The notes beneath the pieces are model-generated. The model had not been told where the DNA came from. It saw only the letters and a program-made list of their open reading frames with translations, and did no database searches. From contig CAJTTI010000004.1 in the NCBI GenBank assembly GCA_910579225.1, positions 62,001-126,000 of the forward strand: DNA of 64,000 nucleotides, read 5' to 3'. A program made the position numbers and the translations under genes. The DNA is from an uncultured Lachnospiraceae bacterium. Its GTDB lineage: Bacteria; Bacillota; Clostridia; Lachnospirales; Lachnospiraceae. Below, in pieces: positions 1-8,228 of the stretch (positions within the stretch are counted from its first letter, which is position 1; every line of letters begins with the position of its first letter).

Positions 1-1034
1 AAAGACCTCTTGCTCCCACCGGTGACTGTGCAATCTCATGGTTCATCAGTTCATATGGGCTTACTCCCTGATGTCTGGCCTCCGCCTCCAGGTCTTTGCA
101 CAGGATATTCTTGATAAACTGATAGGAATTTCCCGCCGCCTGCATGGTTCCGTTAGGTGAATACATGCCTGGCACCATATGAGCCCAGTTGTAAGTCCGC
201 AGTTCCGGATCATAGATAGGCGTCCTGCTGGTCAATGCCACCCAGGAGGAGGACCCAAGGTAGTTAAAGGTATCTCCTTCCCGCACGCTTCCGGCTCCCA
301 CTGCCGCACATACGCCGTCTCCCCCTCCAATGACAACAGGCGTCCCCGGGGCCAGTCCGCACTCATCCGCCACCATCTGCGTCAGTTCCCCTGCCACATA
401 AGTGGACGGACAGACTTCCGGGAGCTTCTCCTGGTCGATCCCCGTAAGACTCAGAAGTCGTTCTGACCATTCCAACCTGTTCAGATCCAGACAGTTCGTT
501 CCGGATGCATCCGTATAATCTGTAACAAAGGCCCCTGTCAGTCTGCAGGTTATATAGTCTTTCGGCTGCAGCATCTTATATGTCTTCTTATAGACGTCCG
601 GCTCATGCTCCCTGATCCACATCAGTTTTTCGATACTGTAAGAAGCACTGATCTTGTGTCCGGTAATCCGATAAAACTCCTGCTCACTGATTTGGTCCCG
701 GATGGACTGCTCCTGCTGCTGACTCCTCTGATCTGCCCAGATAATCGCCGGCCGCAGAGCCTTTCCTTCCCGGTCCACCGGTACGCAGCCCATCATCTGT
801 CCACTGAATGCCATACCAGCCACCTGTTTCTTATCCATATCCTTCAGAAGCGCCCGGTTATTCTCACAGACGGCTTTCCACCAGTCTTCCGGATTCTGTT
901 CCGCCCAGGTACTGTTAAAGAAATTCGTCGGATAGACATAGGTAACACTCCTGACCAGCTCCCCGTCTGTCGTAAATAAAGTCGCCTTATCTCCGGATGT
1001 ACCCAGGTCGTGTGCAATTAAATATTTTCCCATT
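1..1034 (-). CDS. FGGY-family carbohydrate kinase (xylulokinase-like), 3' end outside window
   Basis: This gene runs off the left edge; 344 codons are visible from the ATG at 1034. The protein opens MGKYLIAHDLGTSGDKATLF, the DLGTSG phosphate-binding motif of FGGY sugar kinases, and later shows the substrate-side FSGQMMG motif and a GGGDGVCAAVGAG segment typical of the family's second half. It would phosphorylate a ketopentose or related sugar with ATP in the cytoplasm. It lies 76 bases downstream of the aldo/keto reductase gene on the same strand, so the two probably form one transcript under the LacI regulator at 2238-3275. Family is secure; D-xylulose as substrate is only a guess. Confidence 0.88.
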
Positions 1035-1110
1035 TTTTCCTCTATTTCAATTCCGCAGGCTCCCCCTCCAGGTCGCTGCTGTTTTTTGTTTCGCAGTATT
1101 TGGATGCGGG

Positions 1111-2097
1111 CTAATCCATATTTTCGAAAGGTTCCAGAATTTTCTGAATCTCACCCAGTTCTTCTTCCGTCAAATCCCAGCTGGTACAGCGGATGTTCTT
1201 CTCCAGCTGTTCCATGGAAGATGCACCGCCAATTATGGAAGTGACTTCATCCTTCTGACGAAGCCAGTTCAGCGCCATCTCATTCATAGGTCTTCCAATT
1301 TCATCCGCAAAAGCTTTCAGCTTTCTTGCCCCGTCCTGATAAATCTTAAACACTTCTCCTGTAAGCTTTGGATTCTCATTACGGATATCTTTTGGGGATA
1401 TCGTAAGCCCATCCAGAAATCTGCCGGCCAGAAGTCCCTGGAACAGGGGACTGTAAGGGAGAAACGCCTGACCATATTTTTTCACATTCGGAAATACCTC
1501 TTTCTCTGTGCGGTACTCCAGCGGAATCCCATGATAACTGGCCGGATTGCGCTCCAGCATATTATAGAGACTTTGCTGACAGTCCACTGGTATGTACTCC
1601 ATCATTTTCTCCACATCAGCCTGTGAAAAATTGCTCAGCCCCACATAACGGATCTTTCCGGCTTTTTTCATCACATTTAAAGCTTCTGCCGTTTCCTCCA
1701 GAGGGACTTTCGGATCCGGCCAGTGCAGCTGATAGATATCCACATGATCGGTCTGCAGACGAAGCAGCGTATCATCAATCTCTTTTAGCAGACTTTCTTT
1801 GGACAGATTGTTTTGCGTCTCATGCTTTTCGTTCCAGAGGAGCCCCCCTTTTGAGGCAATCAATACTTTATTCCGAAGTCCGTCCTGTTTCAGCGCTTTC
1901 CCAAGAATAGTCTCCGACACACCCCAGCCATACACCGGCGCCACATCAAAAAAGTTCACTCCCAAATCAATAGCCGCATGAATAATCTGAATGGAAGTTT
2001 TCTCTTCTGATGAATCCCAGTCGCCTCCCATATTCCAGCATCCAATGCCAATTGCAGATATATGGTCAGCAATTTTTTTTACTTTTTTGTAAATCAT
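1111..2097 (-). CDS. Aldo/keto reductase
   Basis: A 328-residue NAD(P)H-dependent oxidoreductase of the aldo/keto reductase superfamily. The catalytic tetrad is readable as Asp51, Tyr56, Lys83 and His125, in the contexts FFDVAPVYG, IASKGG and YQLHWPDP. Length and the GLSNFS segment fit the family. The ATG at 2097 is preceded by AAAGGAAA. Its promoter region carries two LacI-type operators (2133-2148 and 2202-2217), and the FGGY kinase gene follows. An inferred role is interconversion of an aldose/ketose or polyol before phosphorylation by the kinase. The substrate cannot be told from sequence. Confidence 0.92.
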   Translation of the reverse strand: MIYKKVKKIADHISAIGIGCWNMGGDWDSSEEKTSIQIIHAAIDLGVNFFDVAPVYGWGVSETILGKALKQDGLRNKVLIASKGGLLWNEKHETQNNLSKESLLKEIDDTLLRLQTDHVDIYQLHWPDPKVPLEETAEALNVMKKAGKIRYVGLSNFSQADVEKMMEYIPVDCQQSLYNMLERNPASYHGIPLEYRTEKEVFPNVKKYGQAFLPYSPLFQGLLAGRFLDGLTISPKDIRNENPKLTGEVFKIYQDGARKLKAFADEIGRPMNEMALNWLRQKDEVTSIIGGASSMEQLEKNIRCTSWDLTEEELGEIQKILEPFENMD

Positions 2098-2132
2098 AAT
2101 TTATTATTTCCTTTCATTTTTTTGCACATTTA

Positions 2133-2148
2133 ATGTAACCGGTTACAT
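2133..2148. promoter_or_regulatory. LacI-family operator overlapping the reductase promoter
   Basis: ATGTAACCGGTTACAT is a perfect 16-base palindrome with the central CG typical of LacI/GalR operators. It overlaps the likely -10 (TATGTA, 2144-2149 on the minus strand), which sits 17 bases from a TTGAAA -35 (2167-2172). Binding here would block the aldo/keto reductase and kinase transcript. Confidence 0.85.
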
Positions 2149-2201
2149 AACTGGCATTAAAGTGTTTTTCAATATTATTTTTCCATATTTCCCATTATTT
2201 T

Positions 2202-2217
2202 ATGTTACCGGTTACAT
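2202..2217. promoter_or_regulatory. Second LacI-family operator
   Basis: ATGTTACCGGTTACAT differs from the perfect palindrome at 2133-2148 by one base. The two centres are 69 bases apart, which would allow a repression loop by a LacI-type tetramer or two dimers. Confidence 0.78.
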
Positions 2218-2224
2218 CCCTTAT

Positions 2225-2250
2225 AAAAAAAGAAGTTTTACTTCTTTTTT
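2225..2250 (-). terminator. Terminator overlapping the end of the LacI gene
   Basis: On the minus strand AAAAAAGAAG, a TAAAA loop and CTTCTTTTTTT form a hairpin with a U tract. It overlaps the last lysine codons and stop of the LacI gene, so the regulator and the reductase are probably separate transcripts. Confidence 0.65.
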
Positions 2251-3275
2251 CTTTTTTCAGAACCTTTAAGTTTTACCTGGTAGGGCACCATACGGATGCT
2301 CCTGGCTTTCTCCGGATACTCAACCCTCTCCTGCAGAAGCCTGAGCGCCATACGCCCCATCTCATAATTATCACGATACACGCAGCTAAACGGAATCCCC
2401 AAAATATCCAATGTTTCAATCCGGTCATTGCCCATAATGGCAATGTCTTCTCCAATTGTAAGCCCCATCTCGTTCACTGCCTTCAAAAATCCGAGAGAAG
2501 TCATATTGTTGCAGGTATAGACCGCATCCGGCAACTCTCTCTGAGAGAGAAGCTCCATAGATAGTTCATAGGATCTCTTCATCAAAAAATTTCCGTAATA
2601 GATATCCTTTTCATCCAGCTTCAACCCACAATCTTCTATCCCTTTCCGAAAACCCTCGAACCGTTCCCTGCCGATCTTCAGAGTCATATCTCCTGTGATG
2701 ATCGCCATTCTCCGGTTGCCCGCCCGGTATAATTCCAGCGCCGCCTGATAAGAGCACTGATAATTCTCATACAGGACGGCGTCCCACGGCATATTCTCAA
2801 AATCACGGTCAATAATCACAATAGGGACCGAATATTCTCTGAGTCCTGCCAGAACTTCCCTTCCTTCCGGCGTCTCCGGATAATCTACAGAAGGTCCCAG
2901 GATAATTCCCCTTACTTTCTGCTGCTGGAGAATGCGAAATGCCCGCTTCTCCTTCTCCAGATTATCCTGCGTGTCAAACAGCGCCAAGGACAGATCCTGT
3001 TCATCTGCTGCCTGGGTAATCCCGTGAAGGATATCCGAGTAAAAAGTGTTCCCAATCTCCGGAATAACAACCCCGACGGTTTTTGTCTCTTGTCTGGAAA
3101 GATTCACTGCGAGGGCAGAAGGCACATAATGATAGGTTTCCATGATATTCTCTATCTTCCTTCGCGTCTCTGCTGCAACATAACCGCTGTTATTCATCAC
3201 TCGTGATACAGTTGCTTTTGACACGCCTGCCATCTCAGCGACATCTTTGATCGTAATTATCTTTCCGCCTATCAT
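2238..3275 (-). CDS. LacI-family transcriptional regulator
   Basis: A 345-residue repressor. The N-terminal helix-turn-helix reads TIKDVAEMAGVSKATVSRVM, followed by the hinge helix (SALAVNLSRQETKTVGVVIP) and a periplasmic-binding-protein-like sugar domain. The ATG at 3275 is the only good start and itself lies inside a third operator copy, so autoregulation is likely. The protein presumably controls the downstream aldo/keto reductase and FGGY kinase genes through the two operators at 2133-2148 and 2202-2217. The C-terminus ends in a short run of lysines. The inducing sugar is unknown. Confidence 0.93.
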   Translation of the reverse strand: MIGGKIITIKDVAEMAGVSKATVSRVMNNSGYVAAETRRKIENIMETYHYVPSALAVNLSRQETKTVGVVIPEIGNTFYSDILHGITQAADEQDLSLALFDTQDNLEKEKRAFRILQQQKVRGIILGPSVDYPETPEGREVLAGLREYSVPIVIIDRDFENMPWDAVLYENYQCSYQAALELYRAGNRRMAIITGDMTLKIGRERFEGFRKGIEDCGLKLDEKDIYYGNFLMKRSYELSMELLSQRELPDAVYTCNNMTSLGFLKAVNEMGLTIGEDIAIMGNDRIETLDILGIPFSCVYRDNYEMGRMALRLLQERVEYPEKARSIRMVPYQVKLKGSEKRKKK

Positions 3276-3289
3276 GTAATCGGTTACAC
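3274..3289. promoter_or_regulatory. LacI-family operator over the regulator's own start codon
   Basis: ATGTAATCGGTTACAC matches the 2133-2148 palindrome at 14 of 16 positions and covers the ATG of the LacI gene. Upstream, TTGACA (3326-3331, minus strand) stands 17 bases from TAGAGT (3303-3308), a usable promoter. Autorepression is inferred. Confidence 0.72.
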
Positions 3290-3417
3290 CCTCTTTTTCT
3301 ATACTCTATTCTATCTTAGTTATTTTGTCAACATACCTTTTGTCATTTCGTCATTATTACAGATTTTTCACATCTTTTTTTGTGCACTATCACGATTTCT
3401 TTTCTAATATTTCATAT

Positions 3418-3431
3418 GAAACCGGTTTACA
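3418..3431. promoter_or_regulatory. Weak operator-like palindrome
   Basis: The core AAACCGGTTT (3419-3428) is a perfect palindrome resembling the LacI operators nearby but with a different half-site. It lies between the LacI gene and the end of the GntR gene. It may be an auxiliary site for the same repressor; this is uncertain. Confidence 0.35.
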
Positions 3432-3465
3432 CCTTTGTAAGACATAGCGCCTATATGTGAACACA

Positions 3466-4182
3466 CTACGCCCTTCCCACCTGATAAATCTGGTATTCAT
3501 AACGCTCCGCTACCACATAGAGAGAAGAGTGAATAAGTGCTCCATGCTCTGTATTTGCAATCCGCCTGCTGTGCAGAAGTGGCGCTCCCACCGGTATCTG
3601 CAAAATCTGAGACTGTGTAAAAGAAGCACTGACTGCCGAAATATGCTCCACTGCATCTTTCAGAAAAATTCCATAATCATTTTCCAGACAGGCGTACACA
3701 CTTACACACTTGCCCATCTTCAGAACAAAATCCGGTACCTGGTTTGCCGCCAGGTAGTCTTCCATCACACAGATCGGCTTGCCGTCCGCACACTGAACTC
3801 TCTGAATGTGGTAGACCAGCTCCCCTTCTCTCAGAGACAGTGCATCTCTGATCAAATCCGGCGCTGCCACTTTCTCCTGAGCCAGCCCCTGAGTACTTAC
3901 CTGATATCCCTTTCGCCTCAGTGTCTCGGTAAAGGAAGTGATCTTGTTCAGATGCTGTGAAGTGGAGACATCTTGAACTTCTGTCCCCCGTCCCTGGGTA
4001 ACGGACAGATAGCCTTCGCTGGTCAGCATACCGATGGCCCGGCGGACGGTTGTACGGCTGACTTCATAGATCATCTCCATCTCGGATTCTGTGGGAAGGA
4101 AGGACCCAGGCGGATACTTTCCTTCCTGAATATCTCTCTTCAGACTGCTGTACATCTGTTTATATGCAGGTATTCTCGCCAT
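3466..4182 (-). CDS. GntR-family regulator, HutC/UTRA subfamily
   Basis: A 238-residue regulator. Residues 1-70 form a winged helix-turn-helix with the family signature (GSFLPTESEMEMIYEVSRTT then VRRAIGMLTSEGYL). The rest is a UTRA ligand-binding domain (LVYHIQRVQCADGKPICVME, later YRIYQV-like ending YEYQIYQVGRA). It is divergent from the phosphotriesterase-family operon starting at 4401; three ATAATTAT sites in the 218-base gap are the obvious binding sites, one of them only 26 bases upstream of its own start. UTRA domains usually bind sugars, sugar phosphates or small acids, so the ligand is probably the operon's substrate or an intermediate. Confidence 0.92.
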   Translation of the reverse strand: MARIPAYKQMYSSLKRDIQEGKYPPGSFLPTESEMEMIYEVSRTTVRRAIGMLTSEGYLSVTQGRGTEVQDVSTSQHLNKITSFTETLRRKGYQVSTQGLAQEKVAAPDLIRDALSLREGELVYHIQRVQCADGKPICVMEDYLAANQVPDFVLKMGKCVSVYACLENDYGIFLKDAVEHISAVSASFTQSQILQIPVGAPLLHSRRIANTEHGALIHSSLYVVAERYEYQIYQVGRA

Positions 4183-4207
4183 ACGCCCTCCCGTCTCTAT
4201 GCAAAGT

Positions 4208-4223
4208 AAAGATAATTATCTTT
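4208..4223. promoter_or_regulatory. GntR operator, perfect 16-base palindrome
   Basis: AAAGATAATTATCTTT is a perfect palindrome just upstream of the GntR gene. The same GATAATTAT core recurs at 4338-4347 and, inverted, at 4365-4374 near the divergent operon promoter, which argues for a common repressor site. Confidence 0.75.
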
Positions 4224-4302
4224 TTACTCGTTCAGTACCTTTATATCCGGATTGATTATACGTGAAATCCTTTGTAATTTCAAGAGCAAAAACAAAAAAT
4301 CG

Positions 4303-4374
4303 TTGACAATCTGTTTTTTCAGTGTTACTCTTTAAAAGATAATTATGTTTTTATTTATTACAAACATAATTATC
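4303..4374 (+). promoter_or_regulatory. Promoter and paired GntR operators of the phosphotriesterase operon
   Basis: TTGACA (4303-4308) is followed after 17 bases by a weak TACTCT -10. Immediately downstream come GATAATTATG (4338-4347) and CATAATTATC (4365-4374), two inverted copies of the core found upstream of the GntR gene. The sites lie at and just after the likely transcription start, fitting repression by the divergently encoded GntR protein. Confidence 0.65.
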
Positions 4375-4400
4375 ATTATACTTCAGACAGGAGAACATGT

Positions 4401-5336
4401 ATGATCCGAACTGTATGGAAAGATATACTGCCAGAAGAAGCCGGGCACGCCCAGTGCCACGAACATATCTGGCTGGAAAAAGGAGCCTCTTACCATGTCA
4501 ACCCTGCCTTGTGCATGAATGATCGTAAAAAGTCTCTAAAAGAACTGAACGACTATCATCAGGCAGGCGGACGTCTGATCGTGGATGCACAGCCTACTGG
4601 GTGCGGACGAAATGCCTCCATGCTGTCGGCTCTCTCCAGAGAAAGCAATGTTTTTATTGTAGCTGCTGCAGGTTTTCATAAAAAAGAATTTTTTGACAAT
4701 CCGGTGCTTTTTTCCTGGCCGGAAGAAGCACTTGCACGGCTCTATGCAAAGGAAATCAATACCTGCATAACCGATCTGGCCCAGGAATCCTCCTTCTGCA
4801 GGGCAGGAATTCTGAAAGCAGCCGCAGAAAAGAACTGGCAAACAGATCCTGTTTATCATAAATTATTTGAAGCAGTGGCACAGGCTGCCGGACAGACCGG
4901 CGCACCGGTCATGATTCACACAGAGAAAGGCAGCGACGTCCTGGAGTTGATTCACTGGTTCCAGGAGCGGGATATCCCTCCGGAAAAGCTGCTGATCTGC
5001 CATCTGGACCGCACTCATTATGACATCGACTATCATAAAAAAGTATTATCCACCGGCTGTTACCTGTGTTATGACAGTATCCACCGGTTGAAATACGTGT
5101 CAGAAGCGGAAGAAATGAAACTTCTCCTGGCCATGAAAGAAAGCGGCTTCACCGGACAGATTGTTCTGAGTCTGGATACTACAAATCAGCGGCTCCGGTC
5201 CTACGGCGCAGAAGATATGGGCCTTGACTATATCCTGAAGTTTTTCATCCCGCAACTGAAGGAACAGGGATTTACCGACAGAGAAATCCGGCAGATGTGT
5301 ACCGCAAATGCCGCTAAAATATTAGATTTCGTATAA
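4401..5336 (+). CDS. Phosphotriesterase-family metal-dependent hydrolase (possible lactonase)
   Basis: A 311-residue amidohydrolase-superfamily enzyme of the phosphotriesterase type. The metal ligands of the family are all present: His20 and His22 (CHEHI), the Lys that is normally carbamylated (RAGILKAA), the His of VMIHTEKG, the His of LICHLDRTH and the Asp of VLSLDTTN. Members hydrolyse lactones, esters or phosphoesters. As first gene of an operon with sugar isomerase- and dehydrogenase-like enzymes, a sugar-lactone hydrolase is a reasonable inference, not shown. SD is CAGGAG before the ATG at 4401. The next gene begins about 100 bases downstream. Confidence 0.85.
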   Translation: MIRTVWKDILPEEAGHAQCHEHIWLEKGASYHVNPALCMNDRKKSLKELNDYHQAGGRLIVDAQPTGCGRNASMLSALSRESNVFIVAAAGFHKKEFFDNPVLFSWPEEALARLYAKEINTCITDLAQESSFCRAGILKAAAEKNWQTDPVYHKLFEAVAQAAGQTGAPVMIHTEKGSDVLELIHWFQERDIPPEKLLICHLDRTHYDIDYHKKVLSTGCYLCYDSIHRLKYVSEAEEMKLLLAMKESGFTGQIVLSLDTTNQRLRSYGAEDMGLDYILKFFIPQLKEQGFTDREIRQMCTANAAKILDFV

Positions 5337-5438
5337 AATCCGCGGAATCTCCGGCAGCACATGAATCCTATTCAAAATGTGCCTGAAGGGGAAGGAAGCA
5401 AATCTTTTATTAGTTTTCAAACAGAAAGGGGTATCAGA

Positions 5439-6392
5439 ATGAAACTTGAAAAAGCAACACAACCAACCATGTATTTTATTGGTGTCACTACAGGCGCCTC
5501 CTCCATCATGAAAGTCTTTCCTGAGTGGGCAAAAGCCCTGGGACTGAAAGATACTATCATGAAAGGCATTGATATCGCCATCCATGAGAAACCGGAAGTA
5601 TATCGGGAAGTAGTATCTTTCATCAAGAACGACCCCCTCTCCATGGGTGCACTGGTGACTACTCATAAGATTGATATCTACAATGCAGCAAAGGATCTGT
5701 TCGAATATCTGGATCCTTATGCGCTTCAGTTTGAAGAATTGTCCTCCATCTCCAAACAGGATGGAAAACTGTGCGGACATGCAAAAGACCCGATCACCTG
5801 CGGTATGGCCATGGAAGAGTTTGTTCCGGAAAATTACTGGAAAGAACATCCGGAAGCAGGAATTCTGATCATCGGAGCCGGCGGAAGTGCAATCTCCATG
5901 TGTTCGTATTATATGAGAAACGCAGGTAAGGGCAATGACCCGGCAAAGATTGTCATCTCCAATCGCAGCAAGCCCCGTCTGGATTCCATACAGGAAATCA
6001 ACAACGGTATGAATCCGGCAGGTATTCCGACACAGTATTACCTCTCTCCGGAAACCACAGATAATGATGCAGTCCTGGCAACCATGGGACGGGGAAGTCT
6101 GATTATCAATGCCACCGGCCTTGGAAAAGACCGCCCGGGATCTCCCCTTTCCGATGCGGCCGTATTTCCGGAAGATGCACTGATCTGGGAAATCAACTAT
6201 CGGGGCGATCTTTTATTCCAGCACCAGGCAGAAGCGCAGGCAGCAGAGCGGAATCTGACGGTTAACGACGGCTGGATGTATTTCATCTACGGATGGACCC
6301 AGGTGATCGCAGAAGTCTTCCACCAGGAGATCCTTGGTGAAAAGCTGAAGAAGATGGATGCGATTGCTGCGAAATTTAATAACCGAAGCTGA
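5439..6392 (+). CDS. Shikimate dehydrogenase-like NAD(P)-dependent oxidoreductase
   Basis: A 317-residue protein of the AroE fold. The start chosen is ATG 5439, with SD GAAAGGGG upstream; an in-frame upstream ATG at 5361 has no comparable SD. The substrate-domain lysine is probably in GALVTTHK, replacing the NVTIPYK of true AroE. The nucleotide-binding loop is IIGAGGSAISM, followed by NRS and by INATGLG, as in AroE. The usual GAVNT motif is absent (ELSSISKQDGKLCGHAKD instead), so it is unlikely to act on shikimate. Its place in a catabolic operon suggests oxidation or reduction of a polyhydroxy acid or cyclitol. Confidence 0.82.
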   Translation: MKLEKATQPTMYFIGVTTGASSIMKVFPEWAKALGLKDTIMKGIDIAIHEKPEVYREVVSFIKNDPLSMGALVTTHKIDIYNAAKDLFEYLDPYALQFEELSSISKQDGKLCGHAKDPITCGMAMEEFVPENYWKEHPEAGILIIGAGGSAISMCSYYMRNAGKGNDPAKIVISNRSKPRLDSIQEINNGMNPAGIPTQYYLSPETTDNDAVLATMGRGSLIINATGLGKDRPGSPLSDAAVFPEDALIWEINYRGDLLFQHQAEAQAAERNLTVNDGWMYFIYGWTQVIAEVFHQEILGEKLKKMDAIAAKFNNRS

Positions 6393-6474
6393 TATTTATA
6401 TTCGTGAGCCTGCGGCAGCAGAGCAGCTATGACCGAAGAAACATTGAGACTACAATACCAATCAGGAGGCAGCT

Positions 6475-7077
6475 ATGGCACATTTTAACAGTTCTGACAA
6501 ACCAATGGATTTTGACAGAGGCTTTGTCATTGATTTTGATCTGAAGACAGGTCTTTCGAAGACCCTCGAAACAGGAAAACGATATCTGGGGCAGATGAAC
6601 GGCATGTTCGCAGACCAGGACGCTTATGATGAGAAGATGAAGGAAGGCGATCCGCTGATCTACGAATTCCACTCCATGCCGGTGCCGGAGACAGACGGAG
6701 ATCTGGCTTTCGGATGTTCCATTGTAAACCCCGGGAAAGTCGGAGATGAGTATTATTTTACCAAAGGACATTTTCATACAATCCTGGAAACCGGAGAAAT
6801 CTATTACTGTCTGAAAGGACACGGATATATGATGATGGAAAATCCGGAAGGAGACTGGCTGGCACTGGAACTGACCGCCGGGAAGGCAGTATATGTACCA
6901 AAGAGATATGCCCACCGCAGCATCAATGTAAGCGCCCATGAACAGCTCATCACCTTCTTTGTCTTCCGTGCAGATGCCGGACATGATTATGGTACTATTG
7001 AAACAAAAGGATATCGGAAACTTCTGGTGGAGCAAGACGGCAAACCAGTGATTATTGACAATCCAAACTGGAAATAA
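6475..7077 (+). CDS. Cupin-type glucose-6-phosphate isomerase family protein
   Basis: A 200-residue cupin of the archaeal-type phosphoglucose isomerase family, unrelated to ordinary bacterial Pgi. The metal site is visible in YYFTKGHFHTILETGEIYYC (two His and the Glu), with the fourth ligand in YVPKRYAHRS. Known members interconvert glucose 6-phosphate and fructose 6-phosphate with a bound divalent metal. In this operon it may isomerise a different aldose/ketose phosphate made by its neighbours. The ATG at 6475 has the SD CAGGAGGCAGCT, 82 bases after the previous stop. Confidence 0.88.
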   Translation: MAHFNSSDKPMDFDRGFVIDFDLKTGLSKTLETGKRYLGQMNGMFADQDAYDEKMKEGDPLIYEFHSMPVPETDGDLAFGCSIVNPGKVGDEYYFTKGHFHTILETGEIYYCLKGHGYMMMENPEGDWLALELTAGKAVYVPKRYAHRSINVSAHEQLITFFVFRADAGHDYGTIETKGYRKLLVEQDGKPVIIDNPNWK

Positions 7078-7151
7078 GTATTCACCTCAGGCAAATCACC
7101 TTCGGACAGGCAAAAAGAGGCTGTCCGGTGCTGAAGGAAAGGGAACATTTT

Positions 7152-8108
7152 ATGGCAAAATATAAAATACTGGTCACCGCTCGTTCTTTTGGAACTGTGG
7201 ACGACCTGGCAGTCAGCCTGCTGCAGAAAAATGACTGCGAAGTAATAAAACTGGAAGCAAAAGATGGTCCGATCCCGGAACAGCTGAAGAAAGAGCTCCC
7301 GACTGCCGATGCGGTCATCGCAGGCCTGGAAGATTATGACCGGGAGCTGATGGAATCTGCGAACAATCTAAAGGTCATCTCCCGCTATGGCGTTGGATAC
7401 GACAAAGTAGATCTGAAAGCTGCTGCAGATTGTCAGATCAAAGTAACCATCACCCCCGGAGCCAACGGAGATTCCGTGGCAGATCTGGCCATGTCGCTGA
7501 TGCTCAACTGTGCACGAAATATCGTTGTTATGGACAATGGCATCAAAGGAAAGAACCAGGTTCGCCCCTCCGGCGTAGAGATGTGGCAGAAAACCCTGGG
7601 TGTAGTCGGAGCAGGAAGAATCGGAAAAGGCGTGGCAAAACGCTGTACTGGATTTCAGATGCGGATCCTATGCTATGATCAGTACCAGGATGAAGCTTTT
7701 CAGAAAGAATGTAATGCAGAATATGTAGATCTTGAGACTCTCATTCAGGAGTCAGATTTTATCACGATTCATTCCCCGCTGACCCCCGAGACCGAAAATA
7801 TGTTCGGCGCAGAGCAGTTCAAAGCCATGAAAAAGGACGCAATCCTAGTAAATACAGCCAGAGGCGGCATTGTGGATGAGGCTGCTCTCTACGAAGCATT
7901 GAAAAACGGTGAAATTCGCGGTGCTGCCCTGGACGCCACGGTGGACGAACCGCCCTATGACAGTCCTCTGTGTACGCTTCCTAACTGTATCCTGACGCCC
8001 CATGCCGGAGCTGCCACAAAGGAAGCTGTAAGTAAGATGGGGCTTATGGCCGCACAGAATGCGCTGGATATACTTACTGGCGGAAACTGCATTTATGAAG
8101 TAAAATAA
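7152..8108 (+). CDS. D-isomer 2-hydroxyacid dehydrogenase (phosphoglycerate dehydrogenase-like)
   Basis: A 318-residue NAD-dependent dehydrogenase. The start is ATG 7152 with AAGGAAAGGG eight bases upstream; a GTG at 7128 contains that SD and is rejected. The Rossmann motif reads GVVGAGRIGKGVA; the catalytic Arg is in NTARGG, the Glu in DEPPYD and the His in TPHAGA. There is no C-terminal ACT domain, so it is unlike regulated biosynthetic SerA. As last gene of the operon it probably reduces or oxidises a 2-keto/2-hydroxy acid from the pathway. A hairpin terminator follows. Confidence 0.88.
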   Translation: MAKYKILVTARSFGTVDDLAVSLLQKNDCEVIKLEAKDGPIPEQLKKELPTADAVIAGLEDYDRELMESANNLKVISRYGVGYDKVDLKAAADCQIKVTITPGANGDSVADLAMSLMLNCARNIVVMDNGIKGKNQVRPSGVEMWQKTLGVVGAGRIGKGVAKRCTGFQMRILCYDQYQDEAFQKECNAEYVDLETLIQESDFITIHSPLTPETENMFGAEQFKAMKKDAILVNTARGGIVDEAALYEALKNGEIRGAALDATVDEPPYDSPLCTLPNCILTPHAGAATKEAVSKMGLMAAQNALDILTGGNCIYEVK

Positions 8109-8116
8109 AAAGCAAA

Positions 8117-8160
8117 ACTGCTGCAGCACGCACTTCCGCCTGTTGCGGCAGTCTTCTTTT
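8117..8160 (+). terminator. Operon terminator
   Basis: ACTGCTGCAGCA (from 8117) pairs, with G-U pairs, to TGTTGCGGCAGT (to 8152) and is followed by CTTCTTTT. It closes the phosphotriesterase operon just after the dehydrogenase stop. Confidence 0.7.
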
Positions 8161-8173
8161 ACAAGGACTCTGC

Positions 8174-8202
8174 TTGCTAAATCAAGACCCCTGTGATAGG
8201 AT
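8174..8202 (+). promoter_or_regulatory. Probable promoter of the IclR gene
   Basis: TTGCTA (8174-8179), a 17-base spacer and TAGGAT (8197-8202) precede the IclR start at 8229. The match is only moderate. Confidence 0.4.
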
Positions 8203-8228
8203 AATATTGCAGAGGAAGGAGAGTCCCC

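Noticed and set aside
4401..5336. True phosphotriesterase (organophosphate-degrading) function
   Set aside because: Metal ligands are shared by many lactonases of the family, and the operon context is sugar metabolism.
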